A DNA stretch of 64,000 nucleotides from an uncultured Spirochaetaceae bacterium. GTDB taxonomy: Bacteria; Spirochaetota; Spirochaetia; Sphaerochaetales; Sphaerochaetaceae. The notes beneath the pieces were generated by a model, which was not told the DNA's origin, did not search any database, and saw nothing but the letters and a program-made list of their open reading frames with translations. The stretch lies in contig CALXLA010000057.1 in assembly GCA_944389075.1 (NCBI GenBank), forward strand, positions 1-64,000, in the 5' to 3' direction. Of the stretch, positions 9,413 to 19,042 are shown piece after piece (position 1 is the stretch's first letter; each line of letters opens with the position of its first letter). The translations under genes were made by a program, and so were the position numbers.

Positions 9413-10156
9413 TCAAAGACTCTTGCCTCCATCAACGAAAATGTCCTGACCCGTGATATATCGTCCTTCTTCTGAGCATAAAAGTCTTACAATACCTGCT
9501 AGATCTTCTTTTTCACCATAATATCCAAGTGGTATGCTTTTCCTGACTGATTTGGCATATTCCTCATCAGCAAAGGCTTCCTTGTTGCGGTCTGTATAAA
9601 TTACTCCAGGAGCAACATTGTTCACAGTTATCCCATATCCAGCAAGCTGCGATGCTAAGGATCTCGCCATACCAGCCTGTGCACATTTAGAAGATGAATA
9701 CACAAGCATATCCGGATGTGGCTTGAGTTCCTGAACACTTCCGATTGTAACAATCCTTCCCCACTTTCTTTCCTGCATATATCCTGCGCAATGCTGAATC
9801 AGCAGAAGAGACGCAAGGAAATTACAGTTCATCTGCGTTGTATATTCTTCTATGGTGATATCCCTCCAGGGCTTTCTTATCTGTATTGATGCATTAAGTA
9901 CAAGGATATCAATTTCAGGCAGATCTCTTTTCATGGAAACCACTTCTTCGGGCTTGCTTAAATCTGCCGCAATAACTGCCTGCAGCTTACCAAGAGCATT
10001 TATCTTTGCAGCCATATCATCAGCTACAGCACTTGGCTTAGAAGAATGCACTATTACAGAAGCTCCTGCATTGGCTAGTTCCAATGCAATAGCACTTCCT
10101 ATACCACGGCTCGAACCAGTAACAAGGGCTGTATGTCCTGACAAATCAAATGTCAT
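9413..10156 (-). CDS. Short-chain dehydrogenase/reductase (SDR), sugar-acid cluster
   Basis: This 247-residue classical SDR has the cofactor motif TGSSRGIG (13-20), NAS at 88-90 in place of the usual NAG, and catalytic S140, Y153 and K157 (YSSSK). By family it oxidises or reduces a hydroxyl/keto pair with NAD(P)H. It is the last gene of the leftward operon, 18 bases after the RraA-like gene. A reasonable role is oxidation of a 2-keto-3-deoxy acid or reduction of a keto-uronate. Sequence alone cannot settle the substrate. Confidence 0.88.
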   Translation of the reverse strand: MTFDLSGHTALVTGSSRGIGSAIALELANAGASVIVHSSKPSAVADDMAAKINALGKLQAVIAADLSKPEEVVSMKRDLPEIDILVLNASIQIRKPWRDITIEEYTTQMNCNFLASLLLIQHCAGYMQERKWGRIVTIGSVQELKPHPDMLVYSSSKCAQAGMARSLASQLAGYGITVNNVAPGVIYTDRNKEAFADEEYAKSVRKSIPLGYYGEKEDLAGIVRLLCSEEGRYITGQDIFVDGGKSL

Positions 10157-10174
10157 ATGCCTATCTCCTTTTCA

Positions 10175-11107
10175 TTACAAAGCTGACTGGGTATCTGAGG
10201 GATCTCCGTTTCTTGCAAGATCGTATTCATGGCTCCAATCCAAGTCACGGAACTCAGCAGCTTCCTCATTTGTACGTATGAACTCCATCAGCATATCAAG
10301 CATCTCTTCGCTCCAGGTATTCTTATCAATCTGAGCAGTCGTGAAAATATTCTCAGATATCATCTTGAATCCGAACATATCTTTGGCTTTTGTCTTTGCA
10401 CCGCCTTCAACAACATCCACAACAAGTGATGGTGGAATGAAAAGAACACCTCCACTGCATCCATAGACAACATCACCTGGAAGACATATCGCAGCTTCAC
10501 GCCCTGAGCCAAGCCTTGCAGGTGTATTGAAACCCACCATCGCGAAATCCCTTATAGGAGTCGGATCGATACCTCTGTAATACACCTGAACACCCTTTAC
10601 ACTGTGCATCTGCTCTACATCTCTTATGCCTCCCCAGATCACCGCCCCTCCAGTATGAGTCTTTGCAGCAAGAGCAGTCGTAAGATTTCCTCCGATGAAA
10701 GTTCCCTTGTATACTTTATCGTACATATCAACTACAAGGACATCACGATCTGTAAGACTATCCAAGACCCATTGATTAGGAGTACCATGCCAGCCCTGCG
10801 CAGAAGCTATGGCACATGATGCAGCATAATAGTCTGGGCGAGTCGGTGCATAAACAGCCGTAACTGCTCTGCCAACCATCTTATTCATCACAGTACCATC
10901 TTCACGGAATTCCGGATAAAGAGATTTCATTGCAATGAACTGATTCTCATATCCTTGGACGAAAATCGGTTTCCATATCTCTTCCAATGTCATACCATAA
11001 AGTGCATCAAGATACTTATCAGCAACCTTTGGACGACCATCAGGGAATCTCTCACCCTTCCAATCAGGTGTTATCGAAATAATATAATCTCTATCATTGA
11101 ATTTCAT
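10175..11107 (-). CDS. RraA-family (HMG/CHA aldolase-like) protein
   Basis: The 310-residue protein contains the RraA-type core about 120-240, with VVDMYDKVYKGTFIGGNL, the substrate/metal motif GGIRDVE (R162, D163) and CLPGDVVYG. Catalytically competent relatives cleave 4-hydroxy-2-oxo acids and carry the same Arg/Asp pair, whereas RraA proper inhibits RNase E. It is longer than the roughly 160-230-residue family norm, with extra N- and C-terminal segments. Its place between a sugar-acid dehydratase and an SDR argues for an aldolase or lyase role, which is inference. Confidence 0.82.
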   Translation of the reverse strand: MKFNDRDYIISITPDWKGERFPDGRPKVADKYLDALYGMTLEEIWKPIFVQGYENQFIAMKSLYPEFREDGTVMNKMVGRAVTAVYAPTRPDYYAASCAIASAQGWHGTPNQWVLDSLTDRDVLVVDMYDKVYKGTFIGGNLTTALAAKTHTGGAVIWGGIRDVEQMHSVKGVQVYYRGIDPTPIRDFAMVGFNTPARLGSGREAAICLPGDVVYGCSGGVLFIPPSLVVDVVEGGAKTKAKDMFGFKMISENIFTTAQIDKNTWSEEMLDMLMEFIRTNEEAAEFRDLDWSHEYDLARNGDPSDTQSAL

Positions 11108-11110
11108 TTG

Positions 11111-12448
11111 TCAGCTCCATATCCTGTCATTTGCAAATTCCATATTCCATTCATCTGTAGGTTCCCAGATCCCAGGAATATCCTTATTGATATTCAATCT
11201 AATGACATCATCATTAAGATTCTCTATGCCAAGCCCGGGCCTGTCAGGGACTGAAATGAATCCATCCCTGACCAATGGCTTCTCAAGTCCGACTGCGATA
11301 TCCTGCCACCATGGAACATCAACAGAATGAAGTTCCATTGCAAGAACATTATGCATTGATGCCGCAGCATGCACCGCGGCCATGCAGGCAACAGGGCTTT
11401 CTGCCATATGGATCGCAACTGCCACACCATTCTCATCGGCAATATCAGCAATTTTCTTCAGCTCCATAGCTCCACCGCATGTCAATATGTCTGGATGTAT
11501 GACAGAAACACATCCACCCTCGATAAGTGAACGGAATCCCTCTTTCAGGTAGATATCCTCTCCTGTACAGACAGGTATTGTGGTGGATTCCCTAAGCCGC
11601 TTATATTGATCTGGATAAATCCATGGAATCATGTCCTCTATCCATGCTAGGCCATATTTTTCCATTCTCTTTGCAAAACGCATACAATCCTCAACACAGA
11701 CATGTCCGAAATGATCAATTGCCAGAGGAATCTCATAACCTATGACTTCCCGGACTTCTCTTACATATTCCTCAAGAATATCAAGGCCTTTATCTGTTAT
11801 ATGGATACCAGTAAAAGGATGTGCTGTGGTGACAATCTCATAACTTTTCTTCTGCTTTACCATATCAGCAGTGACAGAACCACCCTGGACATTCAATAGA
11901 TGTGAAGCATACTTCTTCATATCATCAAGTACCCCTATAGGAGCACATAAAGTGCCTGGGATATCCATAAGCAAGCCTATGCCGAGATCCATCTTAAGGA
12001 ACGTGAATCCCATTTCCATGCGTTTTTTCAACGCAAGTCCCATAGCATGCCCACTATTATCCATACCATCGGCATCAGTATCGCAATAGACTCTTATGGA
12101 ATCACGGAACTTTCCCCCAAGAAGCTGATATACGGGAACATTCCATGCCTTACCCGCCAGATCCCATAAAGCGATTTCTATACCGGAAACACCTCCTCCC
12201 TGACGGGATGGCCCTCCAAATTGCTTTATCTTGTGAAAAATCCTATCGACACAGCATGGATTTTCACCAATAATCCGGCTTTTGAGCATTAATGCATATG
12301 TTTTACTGGATGCATCCCTGACCTCTCCAAAGCCAACAAGCCCCTGATTTGTATAGAGTTTCAAAAGCGTACATCGCTTTGGCGCTCCATCGATATCCGC
12401 AAAACGCATATCGGTAATCTTCAGCGTTCTAGGATCTATTTTACTCAT
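11111..12448 (-). CDS. Enolase-superfamily (mandelate racemase/muconate lactonizing) sugar-acid dehydratase
   Basis: This 445-residue protein has the enolase-superfamily layout: an N-terminal capping domain and a TIM barrel with metal ligands D245, E271 and E297, LKMD near 151-154, and H347 as likely general base. Members of this group dehydrate aldonates or uronates to 2-keto-3-deoxy acids. It carries a longer stretch than usual (about 157-225) after the LKMD motif, which may form a specificity loop. Only 3 bases separate it from the RraA-like gene and 14 from the AraC gene. The sugar acid is unknown. Confidence 0.88.
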   Translation of the reverse strand: MSKIDPRTLKITDMRFADIDGAPKRCTLLKLYTNQGLVGFGEVRDASSKTYALMLKSRIIGENPCCVDRIFHKIKQFGGPSRQGGGVSGIEIALWDLAGKAWNVPVYQLLGGKFRDSIRVYCDTDADGMDNSGHAMGLALKKRMEMGFTFLKMDLGIGLLMDIPGTLCAPIGVLDDMKKYASHLLNVQGGSVTADMVKQKKSYEIVTTAHPFTGIHITDKGLDILEEYVREVREVIGYEIPLAIDHFGHVCVEDCMRFAKRMEKYGLAWIEDMIPWIYPDQYKRLRESTTIPVCTGEDIYLKEGFRSLIEGGCVSVIHPDILTCGGAMELKKIADIADENGVAVAIHMAESPVACMAAVHAAASMHNVLAMELHSVDVPWWQDIAVGLEKPLVRDGFISVPDRPGLGIENLNDDVIRLNINKDIPGIWEPTDEWNMEFANDRIWS

Positions 12449-12462
12449 TGCCCGTTTCCTCC

Positions 12463-13380
12463 TTATCTATCTTTTGCCTCCAGGCAGTTCGGACGGATAT
12501 ACTTACGATAATCACGCGGTGTCTTGCCAGTGATTTTCTTGAATGCCCTGTTGAAATTCGCAATGTTGTTGTACCCGCAATACTCACATATCTCGATGAT
12601 CGGAAGCGTAGTTGATTCAAGAAGATGCTGTGCTTTGTTTATTCTCTGCGCAGTGATGTATCCCCACACGGATACCCCATTAAGCTTCCGAAATGTTGAA
12701 GAGTAATAGCTCTTGCTCATATGCGCTTCGTTTGCAATATCATCGAGAGATAAGTGCGATGAAAGATTACAGAGTATATAATCCATGGATCTTTCGATAT
12801 GATTTATATTCCTGAAATCAATATCCGTATCCTTCTGCGGGAAATAGTCATAATAATAGCGGATGAGGATTGAGAGCATAAGCAGGATCTTCGCTTTCAC
12901 GACCATCTCATAAGCTGGCAGATGCTTGCAGCATTCGTCAAAACATTCTTCGATAAGCGATGCAATCCTCTTGGCTTCAGGTTCCGTATTTGACATATGC
13001 CGGCTATTGAGATTATTGCCAGTGAAAAGCTGAAGATATCTTGGATTGAACCATTCACCACCCTGTGTCCAGATAAGTCGTGAATCGAATTGTATGACAA
13101 GCATTGATAACCGTTCATGCGGATTGATATATTTAAAGCAATGAACATCATTCCCACAGTGCAGGAAGATATCACCTGGCTTGAAGTCATAATCAATTCC
13201 GCTACATGAATATATTCCCTGTCCTGTTGTTATCGCGGATATCTCAAGCTCAGAATGCCTATGTTCAGTATTTGAATGTTCCTCACACCCTGAATTCTGC
13301 TTGTAAACAGCCCTGAATACCTTAAACAGAACATGGTTATCAGTACTGGACCTGACGACTATCCTATCTGCAATGCTCAT
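12463..13380 (-). CDS. AraC-family transcriptional regulator
   Basis: The 305-residue protein has an N-terminal cupin-like ligand domain (CEEHSNTEHRHSELEIS, PGDIFLHCG) and a C-terminal pair of helix-turn-helix motifs with the AraC signature IANFNRAFKKITGKTPRDYR. The ATG at 13380 is preferred over one 30 bases upstream because AAGGAAGG lies at the right distance. It is encoded inside the operon, between dctM and the dehydratase gene, and most likely activates it in response to the transported acid or a pathway intermediate. Confidence 0.9.
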   Translation of the reverse strand: MSIADRIVVRSSTDNHVLFKVFRAVYKQNSGCEEHSNTEHRHSELEISAITTGQGIYSCSGIDYDFKPGDIFLHCGNDVHCFKYINPHERLSMLVIQFDSRLIWTQGGEWFNPRYLQLFTGNNLNSRHMSNTEPEAKRIASLIEECFDECCKHLPAYEMVVKAKILLMLSILIRYYYDYFPQKDTDIDFRNINHIERSMDYILCNLSSHLSLDDIANEAHMSKSYYSSTFRKLNGVSVWGYITAQRINKAQHLLESTTLPIIEICEYCGYNNIANFNRAFKKITGKTPRDYRKYIRPNCLEAKDR

Positions 13381-13436
13381 AATCCTTCCTTTTGGGGATA
13401 TCAAGTACATTTACCCAATATCCCCTTTATCTTCAA

Positions 13437-14726
13437 TCAAACACTACCATACAGAAGTTTCGGGACAATCGTTACAAGCCATGGCACATATGTGCAGATT
13501 ATAAGTACTACTATACATATGAATATATAAGGAACTATCTCCTTTACAAGCTTGGTCAGACTGCAATGAAGAGTACCGGAAACAAGGAACAGATAATTCC
13601 CAAATGGTGGTGTAATAGCTCCAATTGCGCAATTCAGACACATAATAAGACCAAAGTGAATCATATTGACGCCAAGCATCTGGGCAACAGGAGCAAGAAG
13701 TGGTGCAATAATGATCATTGCGGCCATTCCATCCATGAACATTCCCATGACAAGAAGGAGGAGCATGGTAAGAGCAAGGAACAGATTCTTGCTTGGAGCA
13801 AGTCCTATGATAAGCTCTGTAAGCATATATGGGATTCTTTCCCAGCTCATGTAATGGCTAAGGACTCCAGCAGCTGCCATAATAAGCATGACGCTAGCTG
13901 TATTCAAAGCACCATCGAGCATAATGCTTGGAAGATTCTTGAGCTCAAGCTTCTTGTAGATAAACTTACCGACTATGAGCGAATACAGTGCCATAAGAGC
14001 GCCTCCTTCAGTAGGTGTACACACTCCTGCCCTAAGGGCAAGAAGGAATCCAAATGGAAGGAGCAGTGCCCACAGAGAACTCAAAGCGAGCCTGACGATG
14101 TCCTTCAATGGCACCATGTGATCACGATTGGCTTTATATCCGCGCTTCTTCGATATTATATAGTTGCATATGAGCATACCTATACACATCATAAGTCCAG
14201 GGATATATCCTGAGCTCAGAAGCTTTCCTACAGATACCTCCATTATGCATGCATAGACAATAAGGCCTACTCCTGGTGGAATGATTGGCGTTATGCAAGC
14301 TGAAGCTGCTGTAACTGCAGCAGAATACTCAACAGAATAGCCGTGCTTTGTCATTTCGGGGACAAGTATCTTACAATCTACAGCGGCATCTGCGGCTCCA
14401 GAACCTGAAATTCCTCCCATCATGGTAGACAGCAGTATGTTCACATGACCAAGGCCACCTGTAAAATGCCCAACGAGAGCATCTGCAAGTGACATGAGCT
14501 TCTCGGTGATACCAGAATAATTCATTATGGAACCGGCTACTATGAAGAATGGAATCGCAGCAAGGGAAAAGCTCTCTGCTCCACTTATCAGCTGCTGTAT
14601 GACCATCAGTCCGGAGGCATACTGATCATTCATGAAATATGGTATGCAGCTCAGTATCATGGCAAAAGCAACCGGCATACCGAGCGCAAATGTAATTACG
14701 ACTATGATTATCGGATAAATTATCAT
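13437..14726 (-). CDS. dctM: TRAP transporter large permease (DctM family)
   Basis: The 429-residue, highly hydrophobic protein has about 12 membrane segments and family stretches including GGISGSGAADAA and ITPIIPPGVG. It is the ion-coupled translocation subunit of a TRAP carrier that imports carboxylates or sugar acids using a periplasmic binding protein. Its start overlaps the dctQ stop by 4 bases. The usual dctP-dctQ-dctM order and the surrounding enzymes point to a sugar-acid substrate. Confidence 0.94.
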   Translation of the reverse strand: MIIYPIIIVVITFALGMPVAFAMILSCIPYFMNDQYASGLMVIQQLISGAESFSLAAIPFFIVAGSIMNYSGITEKLMSLADALVGHFTGGLGHVNILLSTMMGGISGSGAADAAVDCKILVPEMTKHGYSVEYSAAVTAASACITPIIPPGVGLIVYACIMEVSVGKLLSSGYIPGLMMCIGMLICNYIISKKRGYKANRDHMVPLKDIVRLALSSLWALLLPFGFLLALRAGVCTPTEGGALMALYSLIVGKFIYKKLELKNLPSIMLDGALNTASVMLIMAAAGVLSHYMSWERIPYMLTELIIGLAPSKNLFLALTMLLLLVMGMFMDGMAAMIIIAPLLAPVAQMLGVNMIHFGLIMCLNCAIGAITPPFGNYLFLVSGTLHCSLTKLVKEIVPYIFICIVVLIICTYVPWLVTIVPKLLYGSV

Positions 14727-15244
14727 TCGCTGACCCCCTCGCTTGACAGATACCGCTTCTTATAATCTGCTGGTTTCCTGATACCTTCGATGAAGAAAAT
14801 GACGGAATATATCGTCATGCTGGCAAATCCTAGAACAGCAGCAAAGTCTATATATTTGTAATGGATCATCGAAATCGGCAGAGTCTTGCGGGCCGCAGCT
14901 GTATATTGCCAGCTGAAAACAGTGAGAACAGCAAAAAGACCGATAAGGATGAAGTTTATTATCATCTTGATTACAAAATGAACATTCTCTGGCAGATGAG
15001 ATACTATGAAATCCATGCCATAGTGCTGATTGCGCTTATATGCAGCAGCACTTCCAACAAATGTTACATAAACAAGGCAGATCGTGCAGAACTCCTGCCC
15101 CCATACAATTGAATATGTGAATATATATCTGGCAAGGACATATGTACAGCAGACAACAAGCATTGCAGCCATGGCTACAGCGCATACGATTTCTTCCCAG
15201 TTTCGTATTACCCAGATTAAAGGTTTCTTGATTTTGGTATCCAA
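14723..15244 (-). CDS. dctQ: TRAP transporter small permease (DctQ family)
   Basis: The 173-residue protein has four predicted membrane segments (about 16-34, 50-68, 88-108, 130-150) and the DctQ-like stretch VWGQEFCTICLVYVTFVGSA. It pairs with DctM in the membrane. GGAGG lies before the start. A strong hairpin (15260-15283) separates it from dctP upstream. Confidence 0.9.
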   Translation of the reverse strand: MDTKIKKPLIWVIRNWEEIVCAVAMAAMLVVCCTYVLARYIFTYSIVWGQEFCTICLVYVTFVGSAAAYKRNQHYGMDFIVSHLPENVHFVIKMIINFILIGLFAVLTVFSWQYTAAARKTLPISMIHYKYIDFAAVLGFASMTIYSVIFFIEGIRKPADYKKRYLSSEGVSE

Positions 15245-15259
15245 AGCATACCTCCGGTT

Positions 15260-15283
15260 ACCGGCCTCATTTCTGAGGCCGGT
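15260..15283 (-). promoter_or_regulatory. Intra-operon hairpin between dctP and dctQ
   Basis: Ten-base perfect arms ACCGGCCTCA/TGAGGCCGGT close on a 4-base loop, just upstream of the dctQ ribosome-binding site. It has no T-tract. The likely role is partial termination or protection of the dctP mRNA 3' end, giving more binding protein than permease. Equivalent hairpins occur in the other two transporter operons. Confidence 0.7.
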
Positions 15284-15291
15284 GATATAAC

Positions 15292-16308
15292 TCAGCGTCC
15301 AAGAGCTTCTTCGACTTTCTCAATGATTCCATCACTGAGACCAGGGAAATCTTCTGCCGAAGCAACAGCGGCAGCATCCATAACAGCAATATCCTCAGCT
15401 GATGGTTCAACGAAAATCACTCCATTCTCCTCAAGCTTCTGGCGATCTGCTGCAAGAGAATCGAGATTCTTCTGGGAGAAACGTCTGCCAGCTGCAGCAA
15501 ATTCCTCAATCATGATCTGCTGATCTTCCGGGGAAAGTGAGTTGAAGAGATCAGCATTCATGCACCACATGCAAGGAGCATAAGTATGTTCTGAAAGGTA
15601 ACAATACTTACCAACCTCGTAGAGAGAGTTTGTATAAAGCGTACCAAGCGGGAACTCGCATGCATCAGCAGATCCCTGCTGCATTGCAGTATATGTATCA
15701 GCCATGCTCATCGAAACCGTTGAAGCTCCAAGCCTCTTAAAGAATGCTACATAACTTGCGGTCGGTACTCTTATTATAAGACCATTGATATCCTCAACCG
15801 AATTGATAGGCTTTGTTGAAAGTATACATCTTGGCTGCATCGGCCAGTTCACTGCAAGAACCTTTATATTGGAGGCTTCTTCTAGCTGTGCACAGAGATC
15901 TTTGAATAACTGAGAATCATTAAGCTTTTCAGCTTCTTCCGGACTTCGGATCATTCTCATCAGATCAAGTGCCATCATGTCATAACATCCATAATCAGCA
16001 TAAGCTGACGGAGATGTTCCATCTATGATGTTTCCTCCCTGTGTGATAGTCTCAATTGATTCCTGGAATGTACCAAGTTCTCCATTGCAGTAGATTTCAA
16101 GAATTACGCGGCCCTCTGTCCTCCTTTCTACAGCCTCCTTAACCTCGAACATGGCAACAGACTTATTATCTGTAGCAGATTCAGGAATACTTACCCTCAG
16201 CACGAGAGGTTTTGATCCATCAGTTGCGGTTCCTTCCTTGCTTCCACCTGCAAATGCCATAGATAGAACAAGTACAGCAATCAGCAATAACGATATCAAC
16301 TTCTTCAT
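15292..16308 (-). CDS. dctP: TRAP transporter substrate-binding protein (DctP family)
   Basis: The 338-residue protein starts with a signal sequence MKKLISLLLIAVLVLSMAFA followed by GGSKEG, so it is exported; no lipobox Cys is present. The mature part has DctP-family features, including RVPTASYVAFFKRLGASTVSM and the QQGSADACEFP region near the substrate-binding Arg. It captures the acid and delivers it to DctQM. The ATG at 16308 follows AAGGAGG at good spacing and is preferred over the ATG 30 bases upstream. It lies downstream of the FAD oxidoreductase gene. Confidence 0.94.
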   Translation of the reverse strand: MKKLISLLLIAVLVLSMAFAGGSKEGTATDGSKPLVLRVSIPESATDNKSVAMFEVKEAVERRTEGRVILEIYCNGELGTFQESIETITQGGNIIDGTSPSAYADYGCYDMMALDLMRMIRSPEEAEKLNDSQLFKDLCAQLEEASNIKVLAVNWPMQPRCILSTKPINSVEDINGLIIRVPTASYVAFFKRLGASTVSMSMADTYTAMQQGSADACEFPLGTLYTNSLYEVGKYCYLSEHTYAPCMWCMNADLFNSLSPEDQQIMIEEFAAAGRRFSQKNLDSLAADRQKLEENGVIFVEPSAEDIAVMDAAAVASAEDFPGLSDGIIEKVEEALGR

Positions 16309-16345
16309 ATATAATTCCTCCTTTCTATGAAAAAGCAATCAAAAG

Positions 16346-17554
16346 CTAATCTAGGTCTTCAATATGAAAAGGAATTCCATTTGTCCTGAGATGCACCTGT
16401 AATTTTGCGACATCAAGACAGCGGACATCGGAACCATATGCAGCAGCGATTCCCGCAGCTTCTCCGGTCACAGCTGCCGCAGGTATCACTCTCGTAATAT
16501 CCCACATATCATCGGTAACTGATATACATCGTCCTGCAGCAAGCATATTGCGTATCTGCTGAGAATATAATGTCCTGAAAGGTATCTCAAAAACAGGACC
16601 TCTCTTTCGCCAATCACCGACAAGCCCTACCGAATCATAAAATGGAACATGATCCTCCTTCTCATCCAGTACATATGCCCCGGCAATCCTGCGTGTCATC
16701 CGAAGCTGGGGTATCGAGGCTATAGCCGAAAGGCTATGGGTTTCTGAAACATCTCCATTTGCAAGAAATTTCTCCAGCAGCAATCCATGGCATCTTATGA
16801 CAGCATCTGAGTTCTCTTTCGCATCCAGGCCTGAAATCCTTGAGGAAGTGATTTCATCAGGAATAACAGCATCATCATCGGAAGATACTATATCTGCGGC
16901 ACCAAGCATATGAAGCATATTCTTTCCATCTACAGTCTCATAGAACCAGGCCGCGGGTATATTGCCACGCTTATATATCGCAGTATCAGCTCCTGCCATC
17001 TCAAAAAGATCGGCATCTCCTGTAGCATCTACAAAACAGGTCGCTGGTATTGCGTTTCTGCCATCTTTGTTCTCCACTACTATAGCTTCAATGGAATCAC
17101 CAGAGCGAAGTACAGAACATATCTGTGTACCATAAAGGATATCAACACCTGATTTGCGCACAAGCTGCTCCGCGAGAATCGCGAATACCTGTGCATTAAA
17201 CCTCACTTGATAGCGTTCCTTGCCATGATCAGAAGAACTATCAAGCCATGTAGAAGGATAATCCCTCTCCCAGCCTCTGCTTATTGAAAGTCTCAGAAGT
17301 TCTTCTGCTAATCCGAAACTTACCTGATGCCCCTTACCGTCACAAAGCGGAAGATAAATCGTAACAAGACCAGCTGTAGCCAAGCCACCAAGCATATACA
17401 TACGTTCGATCAAAAGCACATGCTTATTGCATCTTGCTGCAGAAATCGCCGCCGCGATACCAGCGATACCACCACCAGCAATAACAACATCATAATCACC
17501 GTAGATGTCTCTAAGCTGTTTTTGATCTTCCGAGAATACCACTTTTATCTCCAT
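16346..17554 (-). CDS. FAD-dependent oxidoreductase, sugar-acid operon
   Basis: The 402-residue protein has an N-terminal dinucleotide fold VVIAGGGIAGIAAAISAA (24-41) with acidic IER at the end of the second strand, and a C-terminal FAD-contact region AAGRCISVTDDMW. This matches the FAD_oxidored group (PF12831-type), often seen in carbohydrate clusters with unproven substrates. It is first in the leftward TRAP operon. A 7-base inverted repeat (17555-17580) directly abuts its start codon. It ends in TAG, showing that TAG is a normal stop here. The substrate is unknown; oxidation of a sugar acid is inference. Confidence 0.82.
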   Translation of the reverse strand: MEIKVVFSEDQKQLRDIYGDYDVVIAGGGIAGIAAAISAARCNKHVLLIERMYMLGGLATAGLVTIYLPLCDGKGHQVSFGLAEELLRLSISRGWERDYPSTWLDSSSDHGKERYQVRFNAQVFAILAEQLVRKSGVDILYGTQICSVLRSGDSIEAIVVENKDGRNAIPATCFVDATGDADLFEMAGADTAIYKRGNIPAAWFYETVDGKNMLHMLGAADIVSSDDDAVIPDEITSSRISGLDAKENSDAVIRCHGLLLEKFLANGDVSETHSLSAIASIPQLRMTRRIAGAYVLDEKEDHVPFYDSVGLVGDWRKRGPVFEIPFRTLYSQQIRNMLAAGRCISVTDDMWDITRVIPAAAVTGEAAGIAAAYGSDVRCLDVAKLQVHLRTNGIPFHIEDLD

Positions 17555-17580
17555 AAACCTGCTGGTCTAAAATCAGGTTT
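17555..17580 (-). promoter_or_regulatory. Inverted repeat abutting the start of the FAD oxidoreductase operon
   Basis: AAACCTG (17555-17561) and CAGGTTT (17574-17580) are perfect 7-base arms. The arm nearest the start contains the AGG that would serve as ribosome-binding site, so the repeat may act as an operator or as a hairpin that hides that site. Confidence 0.45.
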
Positions 17581-17910
17581 TTCTAGAGATAATTTTAGGT
17601 TGGCATTCTCACAATTCTTGTATGATGTTACGAAAAATATATACTATATTCTTCTGAGCAGGTAAACAAAACTATAAAATAAATAACATATGCAATATTA
17701 ATATTATATTTAATAAAGAATTAGTTCCGTAGAAAAGAATAAAGTACAATATATGAAGATAAACAATATTCCATTCCAATCACTTTCCGATACTGGATAT
17801 ATAATGAAAAGAGAAAATCCCCTGATAAGGCTTCCATATCCTGTATGCCGACATATTGGATTGAAACTCTTAAAAGGGAATCCTGTGCAAAACATGAAAA
17901 GAAATGGAAA
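17581..17910. other. AT-rich intergenic region upstream of the sugar-acid operon
   Basis: About 330 bases between uxuA and the FAD oxidoreductase gene. It is AT-rich around 17630-17740, where the operon promoter probably lies. Short frames exist on both strands but show no family pattern or ribosome-binding site, and I call no gene. Confidence 0.5.
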
Positions 17911-18876
17911 TCAATCAATATCAAGTGCTTCCATCAAACCTCTCAGATACCCAATCGTAAAGAGATTGCCAAGTACTGCATATCCCGGAACATCATTCCT
18001 CTCACCATACATAGTTGGGGTATGATCAGGACGTATAACACCTTTAAAACCGATTTCCTTGTAGGCCTTCATAGCTTCTGTCATATCTGTGGAGCCATTA
18101 TCTGGGAATGTTTCGAAGAAAGCTTTTGGCGTACCTTTGATATCTCTCATGTGAGCAAAATGTATACGTTCTCCAAACCTTCGTATTTCAGCAGGGACGT
18201 CAGCGCCCATTGTCCTGAATGTTCCCTGACACATTGCAATGCCATTGTTAGGACTAGGAACGAGATCTATGGCCCGCATCATATCATCTGGGGTTATGAG
18301 AATTCGGCTTATTCCGCAAATATTGTCAACTGGAGGATCGTCCGGATGAAGCGCAAGATTTACCCCGCTCTCTTCAGCTACAGGTACCACTTTTCTCATA
18401 AAGTACTCAAGATTGCTCCAGAGTTCATCAGCGCTTATATTGCCTGCATTTGCAGCGGAATCCAGATCCTTTGCATAAAATGCTGTCGAAATGCTGCCAC
18501 CTTCGAGGATATTGCGTTTCCTCGTCCTGAACCATCCGAATACAGGCATCCAATTATAGCAGACTGTCTTGATTCCAAGTCTGCTCATATTCCTGATGAG
18601 ACAGCAGAAATCCTCTATGGCTTTGTCTTTTCCTTCTGTACCAAGTTTTGCTGAATCTATGAACTTTATTCCCTCAAGAACAGATATATCCATTCCGAAT
18701 GCCGCAATCTCCTCTTGCAGCAATCTGAGTGGGACTTCATCCCATGGATTGAGGTATGATGGCGCAACATCCGAAACAGCTGCTACTGTACATACACAAT
18801 GCCTAATACCAAGTTCCTGCGCATAATGAAGCAAATCAGAATGATGGGAGCCAAAATAATTAACTGCTATTTCCAT
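17911..18876 (-). CDS. uxuA: Mannonate dehydratase UxuA
   Basis: The 321-residue TIM-barrel protein carries UxuA signatures: CYNWMPVFGWFRTRK, LALHPDDPP, CQGTFRTMG, HFAHMRDIKG and RPDHTPTMYGE, which hold the metal and substrate ligands. It dehydrates D-mannonate to 2-keto-3-deoxygluconate in uronate breakdown. It is shorter than E. coli UxuA (about 394) but has the motifs in order. The ATG at 18876 has AAAGGAGG upstream; a longer frame to 18969 has no such site. It sits 330 bases upstream of the TRAP operon, on the same strand. No uxuB or kdgK/kdgA is in the window. Confidence 0.93.
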   Translation of the reverse strand: MEIAVNYFGSHHSDLLHYAQELGIRHCVCTVAAVSDVAPSYLNPWDEVPLRLLQEEIAAFGMDISVLEGIKFIDSAKLGTEGKDKAIEDFCCLIRNMSRLGIKTVCYNWMPVFGWFRTRKRNILEGGSISTAFYAKDLDSAANAGNISADELWSNLEYFMRKVVPVAEESGVNLALHPDDPPVDNICGISRILITPDDMMRAIDLVPSPNNGIAMCQGTFRTMGADVPAEIRRFGERIHFAHMRDIKGTPKAFFETFPDNGSTDMTEAMKAYKEIGFKGVIRPDHTPTMYGERNDVPGYAVLGNLFTIGYLRGLMEALDID

Positions 18877-19042
18877 AAGCAGACCTCCTTTCAGGAAATA
18901 CCAAGAATAGACATTGATGATTCTAGATACCAGACCTATGAATACCTGTATTATTATCCGAATTAACAATACTATATTCCAAAACTTTTCATTATTGCAG
19001 CTTGTACATTCCCTGCAGCATTTTTGATGCTATCATATAGCA

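Noticed and set aside
17710-18025. Short frames on both strands between uxuA and the FAD oxidoreductase gene
   Set aside because: No ribosome-binding site, no family pattern, AT-rich composition; those past 17910 are shadows of uxuA.
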